Below, piece by piece: positions 25,105 to 34,486 of a stretch of 64,000 nt of DNA. Numbering within the stretch: the first letter of the stretch is position 1; each line of letters starts with the position of its first letter. The notes below the pieces were generated by a model. The model saw only the letters and a list, made by a program, of their open reading frames with translations. It did not search any database and was not told the origin of the DNA. The translations under genes were made by a program, and so were the position numbers. The stretch lies in the NCBI RefSeq assembly GCF_041320665.1, contig NZ_CP166730.1, positions 2,852,001-2,916,000 of the forward strand. Reading direction: 5' to 3'. The stretch is from Comamonas sp. GB3 AK4-5 (GTDB lineage Bacteria > Pseudomonadota > Gammaproteobacteria > Burkholderiales > Burkholderiaceae_C).

Positions 25105-27546
25105 GTGCCCTCCAGCCTCTCCAACCCCCGCTCTGCATCCTCTTCCGTGCCCTCCCCCCCACGCCAAGGCTTTATCCTGACCCGCAACTGGCGCGACACG
25201 CCAGCGGGCACCGAGATCGAGTACTGGCTGGCGACGGATTCCGGGCCTTTGAAAGTGCTGCTCACGGCCCAGACCTCGGTGGCCTTTGTCGAGGCCAGGC
25301 ACCAGGAAACCGTGCAAGCCCAGCTGCGCAGCATGGCCGGCGTGGAATTGCGGCCGCTGGAACTCAAAAGCTTTCACCAACAGCCCGTGCTGGGGGTCTA
25401 CGCCAAGCAGTTCCGCCAGTTGGGCCGGCTGGCACGCGCCCTGCAGCAGCAAGGGGTTTCGCTGCTCGAGGCCGATGTGCGCCCGCACGAGCGCTATCTG
25501 ATGGAGCGCTTCATCACCGCAGGCGTTGTGCTGGAAGGCGGCCGCCTGGAAAACGCCGCGCTGCTGGACTGCAAGCTCTTGCCTGCACCCACTTTCAGGC
25601 CGGCGTTGAAGCTGGTGTCGCTGGACATTGAAACCAGCCAGCACCAGGAGCTGTATTCGATTGCCCTCGACGGCATGGCCGAGCGCGTGGTGTTCATGCT
25701 GGGCGAGCCACCTACAGAGCCCGTTGAAGCGGCAGAGCCCAGCGACGCTGCAGGGCCGCCGGGCTTTGCCCTGGTCTATTGCGAAAGCCGCAAGGCCATG
25801 ATCAGCCAGCTCAACGACTGGTTTGTGCGCAATGACCCCGACGTCATCATCGGCTGGAACGTCATCCAGTTCGACCTGCGCGTGCTGCAAAAAACCGCCG
25901 ACGACTGCGCCACGCCGCTGCTGCTGGGCCGGGGGCGCACGCCCATTGCCTGGCGCACCCACCCTGGCAAGCAAGGCTATCTGTTCGCCCCCATGCCAGG
26001 CCGGGCCGTGATCGATGGCATCGAAGCCCTGCGGGCAACCATGCGCAACTTCTCCTCTTTCAGCCTGGAAAACGTCTCGCAGGAGCTGCTGGGCGAAGGC
26101 AAGGAGATTGGCGACGAGTACGACAAGATGGCGGAGATCGAACGGCGCTACCAGCACGACAAGCCGGCGCTCGCCAGCTACAACATCCAAGACTGCGCGC
26201 TGGTGCTGCGCATCTTCGAGAAGGTCAAGCTGCTGCAATTTGCCATGGAACGCGCCCACACCACGGGCCTGCAGCTGGACCATTTTGGCGGCTCCATCGC
26301 CGCCTTCAGCCACCACTATCTGCCACGCATGCACCGCCAGGGCTATGTGGCGCCCAATGTGGGCGATGTGCTGGGCAAGTCCTCCCCCGGCGGCTATGTG
26401 ATGGACTCCCGGCCCGGCTTTTATGACTCCGTGCTGGTGCTGGACTACAAAAGCCTCTACCCCTCCATCATCCGCACCTTTCTGGTAGACCCCGTGGGCC
26501 TGGCCGAGGGCATGCATGCCCCCGATCCGGAGCGACAGATCCGGGGGCCTGGCGGCATCCTGTTCTCCCGCGAAAAACATTGCCTTCCCGAAATCGTGAC
26601 CACGCTGTGGCACGCCCGTGACAAGGCCAAGCGCGCGCGCAACGAGCCGCTGTCCCAGGCCCTCAAGCTGGTGATGAATTCCTTTGCCGGCGTGCTGGGT
26701 GCCTCGGAGTGCCGCTTCTTCAACCCTGCCCTGATTTCCGCCATCACCCTGCGCGGCCATGAGATGGTCAAGCGCACCCGCGATCTGGTGCAGCAGCGCG
26801 GCTACGAGGCTATTTACGGCGACACCGACTCCATCTTCATCTGGCTCAAGCGCACCCACAGCAACGAAGAAGCCCAAGCCGTCGCGGCCGAGCTGGTCCA
26901 GGACATCAATACCTGGTGGGCCCAAGGCCTGCGGCAGGAGCAGGACCTGGAAAGCTTTCTCGAAATCGAGTTCGACACCCACTACAAAAAATTCTTCATG
27001 CCCACCATCCGCGGCTCGGACGTGGGCAGCAAAAAACGCTATGCCGGCCTGAGCGTCGACGCGGCAGGCAAGGAAGCCATGGTCTACCGCGGCCTGGAAA
27101 TGGCCCGCAGCGACTGGACACCACTGGCGCGCCAGTTTCAGGAAGGCCTGCTCTCCCGCGTCTTTCAAGGTGTTCCCTACCGGGACTATGTGATCGACTA
27201 CGCCCAGGCCACGCTGGCCGGCCAGAAAGACGATTTGCTCATCTACCGCAAACGCCTGCGCCACCGCCTGAATGAATACGTCGCCAACCTCCCACCCCAG
27301 GTGCGCGCAGCCCGCATGGCCGACGCCCACAACGAGCGCCTGGGCCGCCCGCTGCAATACCAAAGCGGCGGCTGGATTCGCTATGTGATGACCCGCAACG
27401 GACCGGAGCCGCTGGAAGCACGGCGTTCTGCGATGGATTACCAGCACTATGTGGCCAAGCAACTTCAGCCGATTGCGGACTCGATCTTGCAGCCCCTGGG
27501 AGAGAGCTTTGCGGCGTTGGTATCGCCGCAAGGGGAGTTGTTTTAG
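25105..27546 (+). CDS. polB: DNA polymerase II (family B)
   Basis: Family B replicative/repair polymerase with 3'-5' proofreading, 813 residues (E. coli 783). Exonuclease motifs: SLDIETS (Asp174, Glu176), NVIQFD (Asn252, Asp257), and YNIQDC. Polymerase motif A is DYKSLYPS (Asp447), motif B includes KLVMNSFAG, and motif C is YGDTDS (Asp573, Asp575); all catalytic residues are present. No ATG is available at the N-terminus; GTG 25105 is taken, with GTG 25147 also possible. In E. coli the enzyme restarts stalled forks and bypasses lesions under SOS control, and a LexA-like site lies upstream. Confidence 0.95.
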   Translation: MPSSLSNPRSASSSVPSPPRQGFILTRNWRDTPAGTEIEYWLATDSGPLKVLLTAQTSVAFVEARHQETVQAQLRSMAGVELRPLELKSFHQQPVLGVYAKQFRQLGRLARALQQQGVSLLEADVRPHERYLMERFITAGVVLEGGRLENAALLDCKLLPAPTFRPALKLVSLDIETSQHQELYSIALDGMAERVVFMLGEPPTEPVEAAEPSDAAGPPGFALVYCESRKAMISQLNDWFVRNDPDVIIGWNVIQFDLRVLQKTADDCATPLLLGRGRTPIAWRTHPGKQGYLFAPMPGRAVIDGIEALRATMRNFSSFSLENVSQELLGEGKEIGDEYDKMAEIERRYQHDKPALASYNIQDCALVLRIFEKVKLLQFAMERAHTTGLQLDHFGGSIAAFSHHYLPRMHRQGYVAPNVGDVLGKSSPGGYVMDSRPGFYDSVLVLDYKSLYPSIIRTFLVDPVGLAEGMHAPDPERQIRGPGGILFSREKHCLPEIVTTLWHARDKAKRARNEPLSQALKLVMNSFAGVLGASECRFFNPALISAITLRGHEMVKRTRDLVQQRGYEAIYGDTDSIFIWLKRTHSNEEAQAVAAELVQDINTWWAQGLRQEQDLESFLEIEFDTHYKKFFMPTIRGSDVGSKKRYAGLSVDAAGKEAMVYRGLEMARSDWTPLARQFQEGLLSRVFQGVPYRDYVIDYAQATLAGQKDDLLIYRKRLRHRLNEYVANLPPQVRAARMADAHNERLGRPLQYQSGGWIRYVMTRNGPEPLEARRSAMDYQHYVAKQLQPIADSILQPLGESFAALVSPQGELF

Positions 27547-27558
27547 CGGCACAGAGCG

Positions 27559-27577
27559 ATAGACCTCGTTGGTCTAT
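27559..27577. terminator. Hairpin between convergent polB and AT-rich gene
   Basis: ATAGACC, TCGTT loop, GGTCTAT: perfect 7-bp stem 12 bp after the polB stop; it overlaps the stop codon of the minus-strand gene. No T-run. Confidence 0.4.
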
Positions 27578-28614
27578 GCCGGGCCTTGGGAAAGTATCTG
27601 GTCGAGGTTCGCGATACCACGCCTTTCATTCAATCGATGTAGTTCAGCCAAGATGCCTTCGCGGCTCAATTTTTTCTTTCTCTCCTGGCTGGTCTTCGAG
27701 CGGCTGCAAATTTTTTGAGTTTCAGAAATTGTTGGAATTAAACCTGCAAGCATGGCATGAATTAACTCAGAAGGGATGTCCCATTCAACTTCGCTGGGCA
27801 GCGCATCCAACAACCAGTCGACGATAAAGATAACATGCCTTCGATTTGGCACATCTCCGTCATAGACATGAGCGAGTAAAGACCAGGCAAGAAATTGTGG
27901 GCCCGATCCTCTATATCCCCACCTATAACCTCCTATAGAGCCGAACAGGTCTCGACGAGGCTCTAACAGTTCTTGATTTCCAGTTTCCGAATTCTCAGTA
28001 ATACACACCGCCACCCCTTCGATCCAACGAAATAGGTAGCGGGTTGAATAACCATGGTTCCGACCTGCATTGATCGTATTAAAGAATACTGTTCGAACTA
28101 ATTGATTTGTCCTGTGTGCTTTCGTCTCCAAAATCCCCTTCTCAATGGAGTCCAATATTAATTTCGCTGGTAGATTTTTGCAGCTCTCGTATTTTTCACC
28201 AGCTCCAATATAAAGCTTGTATGCGGCCTTCTCTTCATCAAAAGGAAGAGAATTTACGATATCTTCTGCGGTAAAGAAATAACTGTGCCTTTCCTCTTTA
28301 TCGTCTAGCATGTGACAAAGTAGAAAAAAATGCTTTGCAGGATTTCCGTCTGACTCCGTACAATAGTGCTGCTTGACGTAGGCAGATGATCCAACTTGAA
28401 GGAATTTTGACTGTACGATTCCGAGAATAAATAACTCAGGCTTTCGAGAGTCCATCGACTCAAGCGAGTCAGATCGTATTTGAACCAGAAAATCTCCGCC
28501 CTCAATATCCACAGAGCGCCAGAGATACCAGAAACGACGACTGAGTAACTCACCAGTTGCTGCCTCTCCCTGGCGACCATGGAACTGCTGAATTTCACCT
28601 GGAATTGGCACCAC
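27574..28614 (-). CDS. AT-rich orphan protein resembling DUF4365 plus DUF6166
   Basis: 346 residues in markedly AT-rich DNA. The N-terminal 75 residues resemble a DUF4365-type PD-(D/E)XK nuclease fold: Asp36 and Asp41 in DIEGGDFLVQ, then Gln68-Ser-Lys70 in GIVQSKF. The C-terminal part has GYRWGYRGSGPQFLAW (about 229-244), close to the WGY-GSGP core of DUF6166. Both matches are from memory of the families, unverified. The start is GTG 28614 with AGGG three bases before it; no nearer ATG fits. It sits alone between two hairpins, on the opposite strand to polB. A defence or mobile-element role is possible but unproven. Confidence 0.7.
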   Translation of the reverse strand: MVPIPGEIQQFHGRQGEAATGELLSRRFWYLWRSVDIEGGDFLVQIRSDSLESMDSRKPELFILGIVQSKFLQVGSSAYVKQHYCTESDGNPAKHFFLLCHMLDDKEERHSYFFTAEDIVNSLPFDEEKAAYKLYIGAGEKYESCKNLPAKLILDSIEKGILETKAHRTNQLVRTVFFNTINAGRNHGYSTRYLFRWIEGVAVCITENSETGNQELLEPRRDLFGSIGGYRWGYRGSGPQFLAWSLLAHVYDGDVPNRRHVIFIVDWLLDALPSEVEWDIPSELIHAMLAGLIPTISETQKICSRSKTSQERKKKLSREGILAELHRLNERRGIANLDQILSQGPA

Positions 28615-28658
28615 TTTCCCTAAAAGGATTTTTCATTACTTCGAGTTTTCCAGCTATC

Positions 28659-28689
28659 GTCAGCCAGACTAAGGGTTAGTCTGGCTGAC
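28659..28689 (-). terminator. Strong hairpin between thiolase and AT-rich gene
   Basis: GTCAGCCAGACT and AGTCTGGCTGAC, perfect 12-bp arms with a seven-base loop, 17 bp past the thiolase stop. No T-run follows on the minus strand, but the stem is long enough to separate the thiolase from the AT-rich gene, whose start is 45 bp further on. Confidence 0.55.
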
Positions 28690-28705
28690 ATTGGCCAGTA
28701 CGCGA

Positions 28706-29881
28706 TCACAACACCTCAAACACCCCCGCCGCCCCCATGCCACCGCCTATGCACATGGTCACGCAGACGCGCTTGGCACCGCGGCGCTTGCCCTCGATGA
28801 GGGCGTGGCCGGTGAGGCGCTGGCCGCTGACGCCATAGGGGTGGCCCAGGGCGATGGCACCGCCGTTGACGTTGAGGCGGTCGGCCGGAATGCCCAGCTT
28901 GTCGCGGCAGTAGAGCACCTGCACGGCAAAGGCTTCGTTCAGCTCCCACAGATCGATGTCGTTCACCGTGAGGCCCAGCTTTTTCAGCACCTTGGGTACG
29001 GCAAACACCGGGCCAATGCCCATTTCATCGGGCTCGCAGCCGGCCACGGCAAAGCCCAGAAAGCGGCCCAGGGGTTTGAGCCCCTTCTTGGATGCGTAGT
29101 CCTCGCTGGTCAGCACGCAGGCGCCGGCGCCGTCAGAAAACTGGCTGGCATTGCCGGCGGTGATCAGGCCGCCGGGCAGCGCGCTGCGCAGGCCTGCGAT
29201 GCCCTCCTTGGTCGTGCCTTCGCGTGTGCCTTCGTCGCGGCTGACGGTGACTTGCTTGGTGATCAGCCCCAGGGCCTTGTCGGCCACGCCCATCACGGTG
29301 GTGATGGGGGCGATCTCGGCGTCAAACAGGCCGGCGGCCTGGGCGGCGCAGGCTTTTTGCTGGCTGCCGGCGCCATATTCGTCCATGGCGTCGCGGCCAA
29401 TGCCGTAGCGCTGGGCCACCTGCTCGGCCGTTTGCAGCATGGACCAGTAGATCTCGGGCTTCATCTTCATCAGCGCCGGGTCTTGGGCCATGTGGCGGTT
29501 GGCCTCTTGCTGCACGCAGGAGATGGACTCCAGGCCACCGGCCACTTGCACATCGCTCTCGCCGGCGATGATGCGCTGGGCCGCCAGGGCAATGGATTGC
29601 AGGCCCGAGGAGCAAAAGCGGTTGAGGGTGAAGCCCGAGGTGGTGACGGGCAGGCCGGCGCGCACTGCGATCAGGCGGGCCACATTGCCGCCGGTGGTGC
29701 CTTCGGGCAGGGCCGTGCCCATGATGACGTCGTCCACATCGGCGGCATCAATGCCGGCGCGTTGCACGGCGTGCTGCACGGCATGGGCGCCCAGCGTGGC
29801 GCCATAGGTCATGTTGAAGGAACCCTTCCAGCTCTTGGCCAGAGGGGTGCGTGCGGTGGAGACAATCACGGCGGAAGTCAT
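28706..29881 (-). CDS. Acetyl-CoA C-acyltransferase (3-ketoacyl-CoA thiolase)
   Basis: Thiolase of 391 residues, cleaving 3-ketoacyl-CoA with CoA in the last step of beta-oxidation. The nucleophile Cys90 is in NRFCSSGLQ; the His of [12 protein letters not shown] and the Cys of [10 protein letters not shown] complete the active site. Start ATG with AAGGA eight bases upstream. It follows the hydratase/dehydrogenase gene by 85 bp on the same strand and forms a two-gene fatty-acid oxidation unit. It belongs to the FadA/FadI-like group; the chain-length preference cannot be read. Confidence 0.95.
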   Translation of the reverse strand: MTSAVIVSTARTPLAKSWKGSFNMTYGATLGAHAVQHAVQRAGIDAADVDDVIMGTALPEGTTGGNVARLIAVRAGLPVTTSGFTLNRFCSSGLQSIALAAQRIIAGESDVQVAGGLESISCVQQEANRHMAQDPALMKMKPEIYWSMLQTAEQVAQRYGIGRDAMDEYGAGSQQKACAAQAAGLFDAEIAPITTVMGVADKALGLITKQVTVSRDEGTREGTTKEGIAGLRSALPGGLITAGNASQFSDGAGACVLTSEDYASKKGLKPLGRFLGFAVAGCEPDEMGIGPVFAVPKVLKKLGLTVNDIDLWELNEAFAVQVLYCRDKLGIPADRLNVNGGAIALGHPYGVSGQRLTGHALIEGKRRGAKRVCVTMCIGGGMGAAGVFEVL

Positions 29882-29966
29882 ATGGCAATCCTTTGCGCAA
29901 GGGGCAGCGGGCCAGGCAGAGGCTGGCGCGCTGCGCGATCATTCGGAAATGGCGGGCAGCCCGTGT

Positions 29967-32081
29967 TCAAGAAAAAGACTTGCCTTCGGCAGCCAGGCGC
30001 GCCAGCAGCGGCGCGGGCTGCCAGAACTTGGCGTCGTCATGCGGGTTCTGCGCAAAGCGCTCCATGGCACGCACCACGTTGCCCAGGCCGGTTTCGCTGG
30101 CGTAGTGCATGGGGCCACCGCGGTAGATGGGAAAGCCATAGCCAGTCAGGTACACCATGTCGATGTCGCCCGACTTGCCGGCAATGCCGTCTTCCAGAAT
30201 ATGGGCTCCCTCGTTGACCAGGGCGTAGACCAGGCGCTGCACGATTTCTTCGTCAGCAATCTTGCGCGGCGTGATGCCCAGCTCCTTGCGGTGGTCCTCG
30301 ATCATCTTGACCACCAGCGCCGAGGGAATGGCGTCGCGCTTGCCTGCCTGGTAGTCATACCAGCCGGCGCCGGTCTTCTGGCCAAAGCGACCCAGCTCGC
30401 AGAGCTTGTCTGCCGTGCGGCTGTACTTCATGTCGGCGCGTTCCACGGCGCGGCGCTTGCGGATGGCCCAGCCGATGTCGTTGCCGGCCAGGTCGCCCAT
30501 GCGGAACGGGCCCATGGCAAAGCCGAACTTCTCGGCCGCCTTGTCCACCTGCTGGGGCGTGGCGCCTTCGTCCAGCAAAAAGCCGGCCTGGCGCGAGTAC
30601 TGCTCGATCATGCGGTTGCCGATAAAGCCATCGCACACGCCGGAGACCACGGCGGTCTTTTTGATCTTCTTGGCGATCTGCATCACCGTGGCCAGCACGT
30701 CCTTGGCCGTGGCCTTGCCGCGCACCACTTCCAGCAGCTTCATCACGTTGGCGGGGCTGAAAAAATGCATGCCCACCACGTCCTGCGGGCGCTTGGTGAA
30801 GGCCGCGATCTTGTCCACGTCCAGCGTGGAGGTGTTGGAGGCCAGAATGGCGCCGGGCTTGGCCACGGCATCCAACTGCTTGAACACGGTTTCCTTGACG
30901 CCCAGCTCCTCGAACACAGCCTCGATGATGAGGTCGCAATCCTTCAGCGCGTCATAGCTCAGCGTGGTGGACAGCAGCGCCATGCGCTGGGCGTATTTGT
31001 CTTCCTTGAGCTTGCCTTTTTTGACCTGGGCCTCGTAGTTCTTCTTGATCGTGGCTACGCCACGGTCCAGCGCTTCCTGCTTGGTTTCCAGAATCGTCAC
31101 CGGAATACCGGCGTTCAAGAAGTTCATGCTGATGCCGCCGCCCATGGTGCCGGCGCCAATCACCCCTATCTTTTGAATAGCACGCACCGCAGTATCGGCG
31201 GGCACGTCAGCGATCTTTGATGCTGCACGCTCGGCCATGAACAGATGGCGCAGCGCGCGGGACTCGGGCGTCCACATCAGGTTTACGAACAGCTCGCGCT
31301 CATACTGCAGGCCGTCGGCAATTTTGCGCTTGGTGGCGGCTTCCACCGCGTCCACGCATTTCAGCGGTGCAGGGTAGTTCTTGGCCATGCCACCCACCAT
31401 GTTGCGGGCAAAGCCAAAGTAGGCATCACCCAGCGGGTGCTTACAGGGCAGGTTGCGCACCAGGGGCAGCGGCTCGTTGCCTGCGGCGTGGCGCTCGCCC
31501 ACTTCCTGGGCCAGGGCCAGGGCCTCAGCAGCCAGGCTCTCGGCCGATGCGGCCAGCTTGTCGAACAGCTTTTGGCCCGGGGCCTGGGCCAGCAGCTCGC
31601 TTTTCACGGCTTCGCCGCTGACGATCATGTTCAACGCGGCTTCGGGGCCCAGCACGCGCGGCAGGCGCTGCGTGCCGCCGGCGCCGGGCAGCAGGCCCAG
31701 CTTCACCTCGGGCAGGGCCACGCTGGTACCGGGGGCAACGATGCGGTAGTGGCAGCCCAGGGCCAGCTCCAGACCACCGCCCATGCACACGCTGTGGATG
31801 GCGGCCACCACGGGCTTGTTGCATTGCTCCAGCGCCGCAATCACGCTGTGCAGATTGGGTTCCTGAATCGATTGCTCGGTGCCGAACTCCTTGATGTCGG
31901 CGCCGCCCGAAAAGGCCTTGCCCGCACCGGTGATGACGATGGCCTGCACGCTGGCATCGGCCTGGGCCTGCTTGAGGCCATTCACCACAGCGCGGCGGGT
32001 GCTCAGCCCCAGCCCGTTGACGGGGGGATTGTTGAGCGTGATCACGGCCACTGCACCGTGGACCTTGTATTCAGCCGTCAT
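29967..32081 (-). CDS. Fused enoyl-CoA hydratase / 3-hydroxyacyl-CoA dehydrogenase
   Basis: Bifunctional beta-oxidation protein of 704 residues. The N-terminal crotonase domain (1 to about 190) has SGGADIKEF and [18 protein letters not shown] with [10 protein letters not shown]; the acidic residues expected for hydration lie in the latter parts. The Rossmann domain starts near residue 299 with [14 protein letters not shown], and the dehydrogenase has [11 protein letters not shown] and [15 protein letters not shown]. The order and length fit the FadJ/FadB or peroxisomal multifunctional type. AGGAG precedes ATG 32081, and an AAAACG/CGTTTT palindrome lies just upstream. Confidence 0.95.
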   Translation of the reverse strand: MTAEYKVHGAVAVITLNNPPVNGLGLSTRRAVVNGLKQAQADASVQAIVITGAGKAFSGGADIKEFGTEQSIQEPNLHSVIAALEQCNKPVVAAIHSVCMGGGLELALGCHYRIVAPGTSVALPEVKLGLLPGAGGTQRLPRVLGPEAALNMIVSGEAVKSELLAQAPGQKLFDKLAASAESLAAEALALAQEVGERHAAGNEPLPLVRNLPCKHPLGDAYFGFARNMVGGMAKNYPAPLKCVDAVEAATKRKIADGLQYERELFVNLMWTPESRALRHLFMAERAASKIADVPADTAVRAIQKIGVIGAGTMGGGISMNFLNAGIPVTILETKQEALDRGVATIKKNYEAQVKKGKLKEDKYAQRMALLSTTLSYDALKDCDLIIEAVFEELGVKETVFKQLDAVAKPGAILASNTSTLDVDKIAAFTKRPQDVVGMHFFSPANVMKLLEVVRGKATAKDVLATVMQIAKKIKKTAVVSGVCDGFIGNRMIEQYSRQAGFLLDEGATPQQVDKAAEKFGFAMGPFRMGDLAGNDIGWAIRKRRAVERADMKYSRTADKLCELGRFGQKTGAGWYDYQAGKRDAIPSALVVKMIEDHRKELGITPRKIADEEIVQRLVYALVNEGAHILEDGIAGKSGDIDMVYLTGYGFPIYRGGPMHYASETGLGNVVRAMERFAQNPHDDAKFWQPAPLLARLAAEGKSFS

Positions 32082-32100
32082 GCCTGTGTCTCCTGTTTTG

Positions 32101-32133
32101 GAATGGAATAAAACGGTCGTTCGTTTTCCATTC
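32101..32133. promoter_or_regulatory. Operator-like inverted repeat upstream of beta-oxidation operon
   Basis: AAAACG (32110-32115) and CGTTTT (32122-32127) form an inverted repeat, partly enclosed by GAATGGA (32101-32107) and TCCATTC (32127-32133). It lies 20-50 bp before the start of the hydratase/dehydrogenase gene. Such sites are typical for TetR-family regulators of fatty-acid genes; the regulator is not in this window. Confidence 0.5.
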
Positions 32134-32213
32134 TAGGAAGATGGTTGCTGCAAGGCCATGGTGGCAGCCCCCCAATCTGACACGCATGGGACAGGCTGCG
32201 CGCTGGCGCGCTT

Positions 32214-33731
32214 TCAGCGCAGCTGTTTTTGCAGCCGCGCCATCAGCTCCCAGGGCGCGGCATGCTGGGCCAAAGGCACGGGAAGCCGCAGCATGCTGCC
32301 CGGCACCTGGCGCGGCGAGAACAGCACGCCCGGCGCCAGCAGCAGGCCTTGCTCGGCCGCGCGGCGCGCCAGCAATTCGGAGTCCATGCCGCAGTCCGCC
32401 CAGACAAACATGCCGGCCAGAGGCTCTTGCGGCACCTGCCAGCCCAGCGCCTCCACCCGGCGCAGGCATTGGGCGCGCGCCTTGTCCACGCGCTCGCGCA
32501 GGCGCTCCACATGGCGGCGGTACTGGCCTTCGCTCAGGATGCGGTGTACCACCATCTCGCCCAGTTGGGCCGAGGTCAAACCCGCCAGCAGCTTCAAGTC
32601 CAGCAGTTGCTCGATGCGCTCGGCCTGGGCGGCGATATAGCCCACGCGCAGGCCCCCGGCCAGGGTCTTGGAATAGCCGCCCACCAGCAGCACGCGCTGC
32701 AGCCGGTCCAGCGCGGCCAGGCGCGTGGGCTGGCCGGGGTGAAAGTCGGCATAGGTGTCGTCTTCCACCAGTAAAAAATCATATTGCTCGGCAACCTTCA
32801 GCATGGCATGGGCCACGCCGGCCGACAGCGTCTGCCCCGTGGGGTTGTGCACTGCCGTGTTCACGATGAACAAACGCGGCCGGTGCTGGGCCGCCAGCGC
32901 CGCCAGCGCGGCAATGTCCGGCCCGTCCGGGCCGCGCGGCACACCCACCAGTTGGGCGCCCAAGGCCTGCAAATGGCCAAAAATCAAAAACCAGGCCGGG
33001 TCTTCCACCAACACCACATCGCCGGGGCGCACCAGCAAGCGTGTAATCAAGTCCAAACCATGGGTCACACCGGCCACCGTCAGCAGATTGCGTTCCGGGT
33101 GCACCGGCACATCCTGGGCCTGCAAATGGGCCGCAATCTGCTGGCGCAGCGGCGCATAGCCCTGAGGCAGGCCATAGCCCGACAGGCTGAGCCCGGCCGA
33201 GCGGCCCACGCTGCGTATGGCGCCGGTGAGCATCTCTGGCTCCAGCCACTGGGGCGGCAGCAGGCCAGCGCTGCCGGAAGACTCGGGAGCTGCGCCCTGC
33301 TGGAACATGGTGCGCAGCAGATAAGGCGTGTCTATCGCTCTGTCGGTAGGCCGATCCACCGCCGCCGAGGTCTGGGCGGGAAACGGCGTCTCCAGCGCAT
33401 CCACCTTGCGCAGCGCGCTCACAAAAAAGCCAGCACCGCGGCGGGAATGGATGAGCGACTGCGCGGCCAGCCTGTCATAGGCCTGGACCACGGTATCGCG
33501 GCTCACACCGCTGTCCTCGGCCAACTGGCGTACCGAGGGCAGGCGCATGCCGGCGCGCAGGCCATGGCTGCGCACCAGGCCTTCCACATGCAGCGCCAGT
33601 TGCTCCACCAGGGGCACACCGCTGCCGCGCAAGGGCTGCCAATGCCAGGGGGCACTACGGGAAGCACGCGGCGCGGGCTTGGCCTCGGCGCCTACCTTGG
33701 GCTCGGACTCTGGAAGCGAGGAAAGTGTCAT
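32214..33731 (-). CDS. MocR-type GntR regulator with aminotransferase domain
   Basis: Transcription factor of 505 residues. An N-terminal GntR winged-helix (about 40-105, with LPSVRQLAEDSGVSRDTVVQAYDRL) is fused to a class I aminotransferase-like domain (about 150-505). The PLP-binding lysine is in GGYSKTLAGGLRVGY, with NPTGQTL and VEDDTYADF before it. MocR proteins use PLP as an effector and regulate vitamin B6, amino-acid or amine genes. It is divergent from a LysE exporter gene 106 bp away, which is the likely target, and from itself through direct repeats in between. Confidence 0.93.
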   Translation of the reverse strand: MTLSSLPESEPKVGAEAKPAPRASRSAPWHWQPLRGSGVPLVEQLALHVEGLVRSHGLRAGMRLPSVRQLAEDSGVSRDTVVQAYDRLAAQSLIHSRRGAGFFVSALRKVDALETPFPAQTSAAVDRPTDRAIDTPYLLRTMFQQGAAPESSGSAGLLPPQWLEPEMLTGAIRSVGRSAGLSLSGYGLPQGYAPLRQQIAAHLQAQDVPVHPERNLLTVAGVTHGLDLITRLLVRPGDVVLVEDPAWFLIFGHLQALGAQLVGVPRGPDGPDIAALAALAAQHRPRLFIVNTAVHNPTGQTLSAGVAHAMLKVAEQYDFLLVEDDTYADFHPGQPTRLAALDRLQRVLLVGGYSKTLAGGLRVGYIAAQAERIEQLLDLKLLAGLTSAQLGEMVVHRILSEGQYRRHVERLRERVDKARAQCLRRVEALGWQVPQEPLAGMFVWADCGMDSELLARRAAEQGLLLAPGVLFSPRQVPGSMLRLPVPLAQHAAPWELMARLQKQLR

Positions 33732-33751
33732 GGCAAAACCAGCAGGCCAGT

Positions 33752-33774
33752 TGATGAAGTGACATGATGAAGTG
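33752..33774. promoter_or_regulatory. Direct-repeat operator between mocR-type and lysE-type genes
   Basis: TGATGAAGTG occurs twice (33752-33761, 33765-33774), 13 bp apart in start. A run with repeated TACTG (33775-33791, TACTGCTACTGTACTG) follows. MocR regulators usually bind direct repeats in such divergent gaps. Confidence 0.5.
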
Positions 33775-33837
33775 TACTGCTACTGTACTGATTTTTAGCC
33801 GCACAATGGCCACACCCTCCTTGTTTTACACACCACC

Positions 33838-34467
33838 ATGGACGCCCTGGCCCCCACTCTGACCGTCGCCACCCTTGTGCCACTGGCCATGTTCTCCTTT
33901 GTCAGCTCCATCACCCCGGGGCCCAACAATGTGATGCTCACCGCCTCGGGCGCCACCTTTGGCTTTCGCCGCACCCTGCCCCATTTGCTGGGCATCAGCC
34001 TGGGTTGCGCCTTGATGATGCTGCTGGTGGGCTCCGGCCTGGGCTCGGCCTTCAGCACCTGGCCCTGGCTGTACACCCTGCTGCAAATAGTGGGTGGCGC
34101 CTATCTGCTGTGGCTGACCTGGAAGATCGCCCACGCCACCGGCGTGCAGCAGGGCCAGGCCGGCAGCAAGCCGTTTTCTTTCTGGCAGGCGGCCGCCTTT
34201 CAATGGGTGAATCCCAAGGCCTGGCTGATGACGGTGGGCATCATCGCCGCCTACACCCCGCAGGACAGCTTTGTGGCGAACTTGCTGCTGGCAACGGTGG
34301 TGCTGACGCTCATCAACCTCCCCTGTATCAGCGTCTGGGCCTTGTTCGGCAGCGCCGTGGGCCGGCTGCTGCGCACGCCCCAGGCACTGCGCTGGTTCAA
34401 CTACGGCATGGCGTTTTTGCTGCTGCTGTCGCTCTACCCCATGGCCAAAGAATTACTCGGCTACTGA
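33838..34467 (+). CDS. LysE/RhtB family exporter
   Basis: Inner-membrane exporter of 209 residues with about six hydrophobic segments. The family signature SSITPGPNNVMLTASGATFGFRR lies near the first helix (about 24-44), and FQWVNPKAWLMTVGII in the middle is also typical. LysE/RhtB proteins export amino acids or related compounds. The start ATG lies 106 bp from the divergent MocR-type regulator, which probably controls it. The substrate is not known. Confidence 0.92.
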   Translation: MDALAPTLTVATLVPLAMFSFVSSITPGPNNVMLTASGATFGFRRTLPHLLGISLGCALMMLLVGSGLGSAFSTWPWLYTLLQIVGGAYLLWLTWKIAHATGVQQGQAGSKPFSFWQAAAFQWVNPKAWLMTVGIIAAYTPQDSFVANLLLATVVLTLINLPCISVWALFGSAVGRLLRTPQALRWFNYGMAFLLLLSLYPMAKELLGY

Positions 34468-34486
34468 GCAAGACCGTGCGGGGGCT

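Noticed and set aside
25072..27552. Minus-strand open frame of 826 codons opposite polB
   Set aside because: The plus strand encodes all family B polymerase motifs; the antisense product has no recognisable domain.
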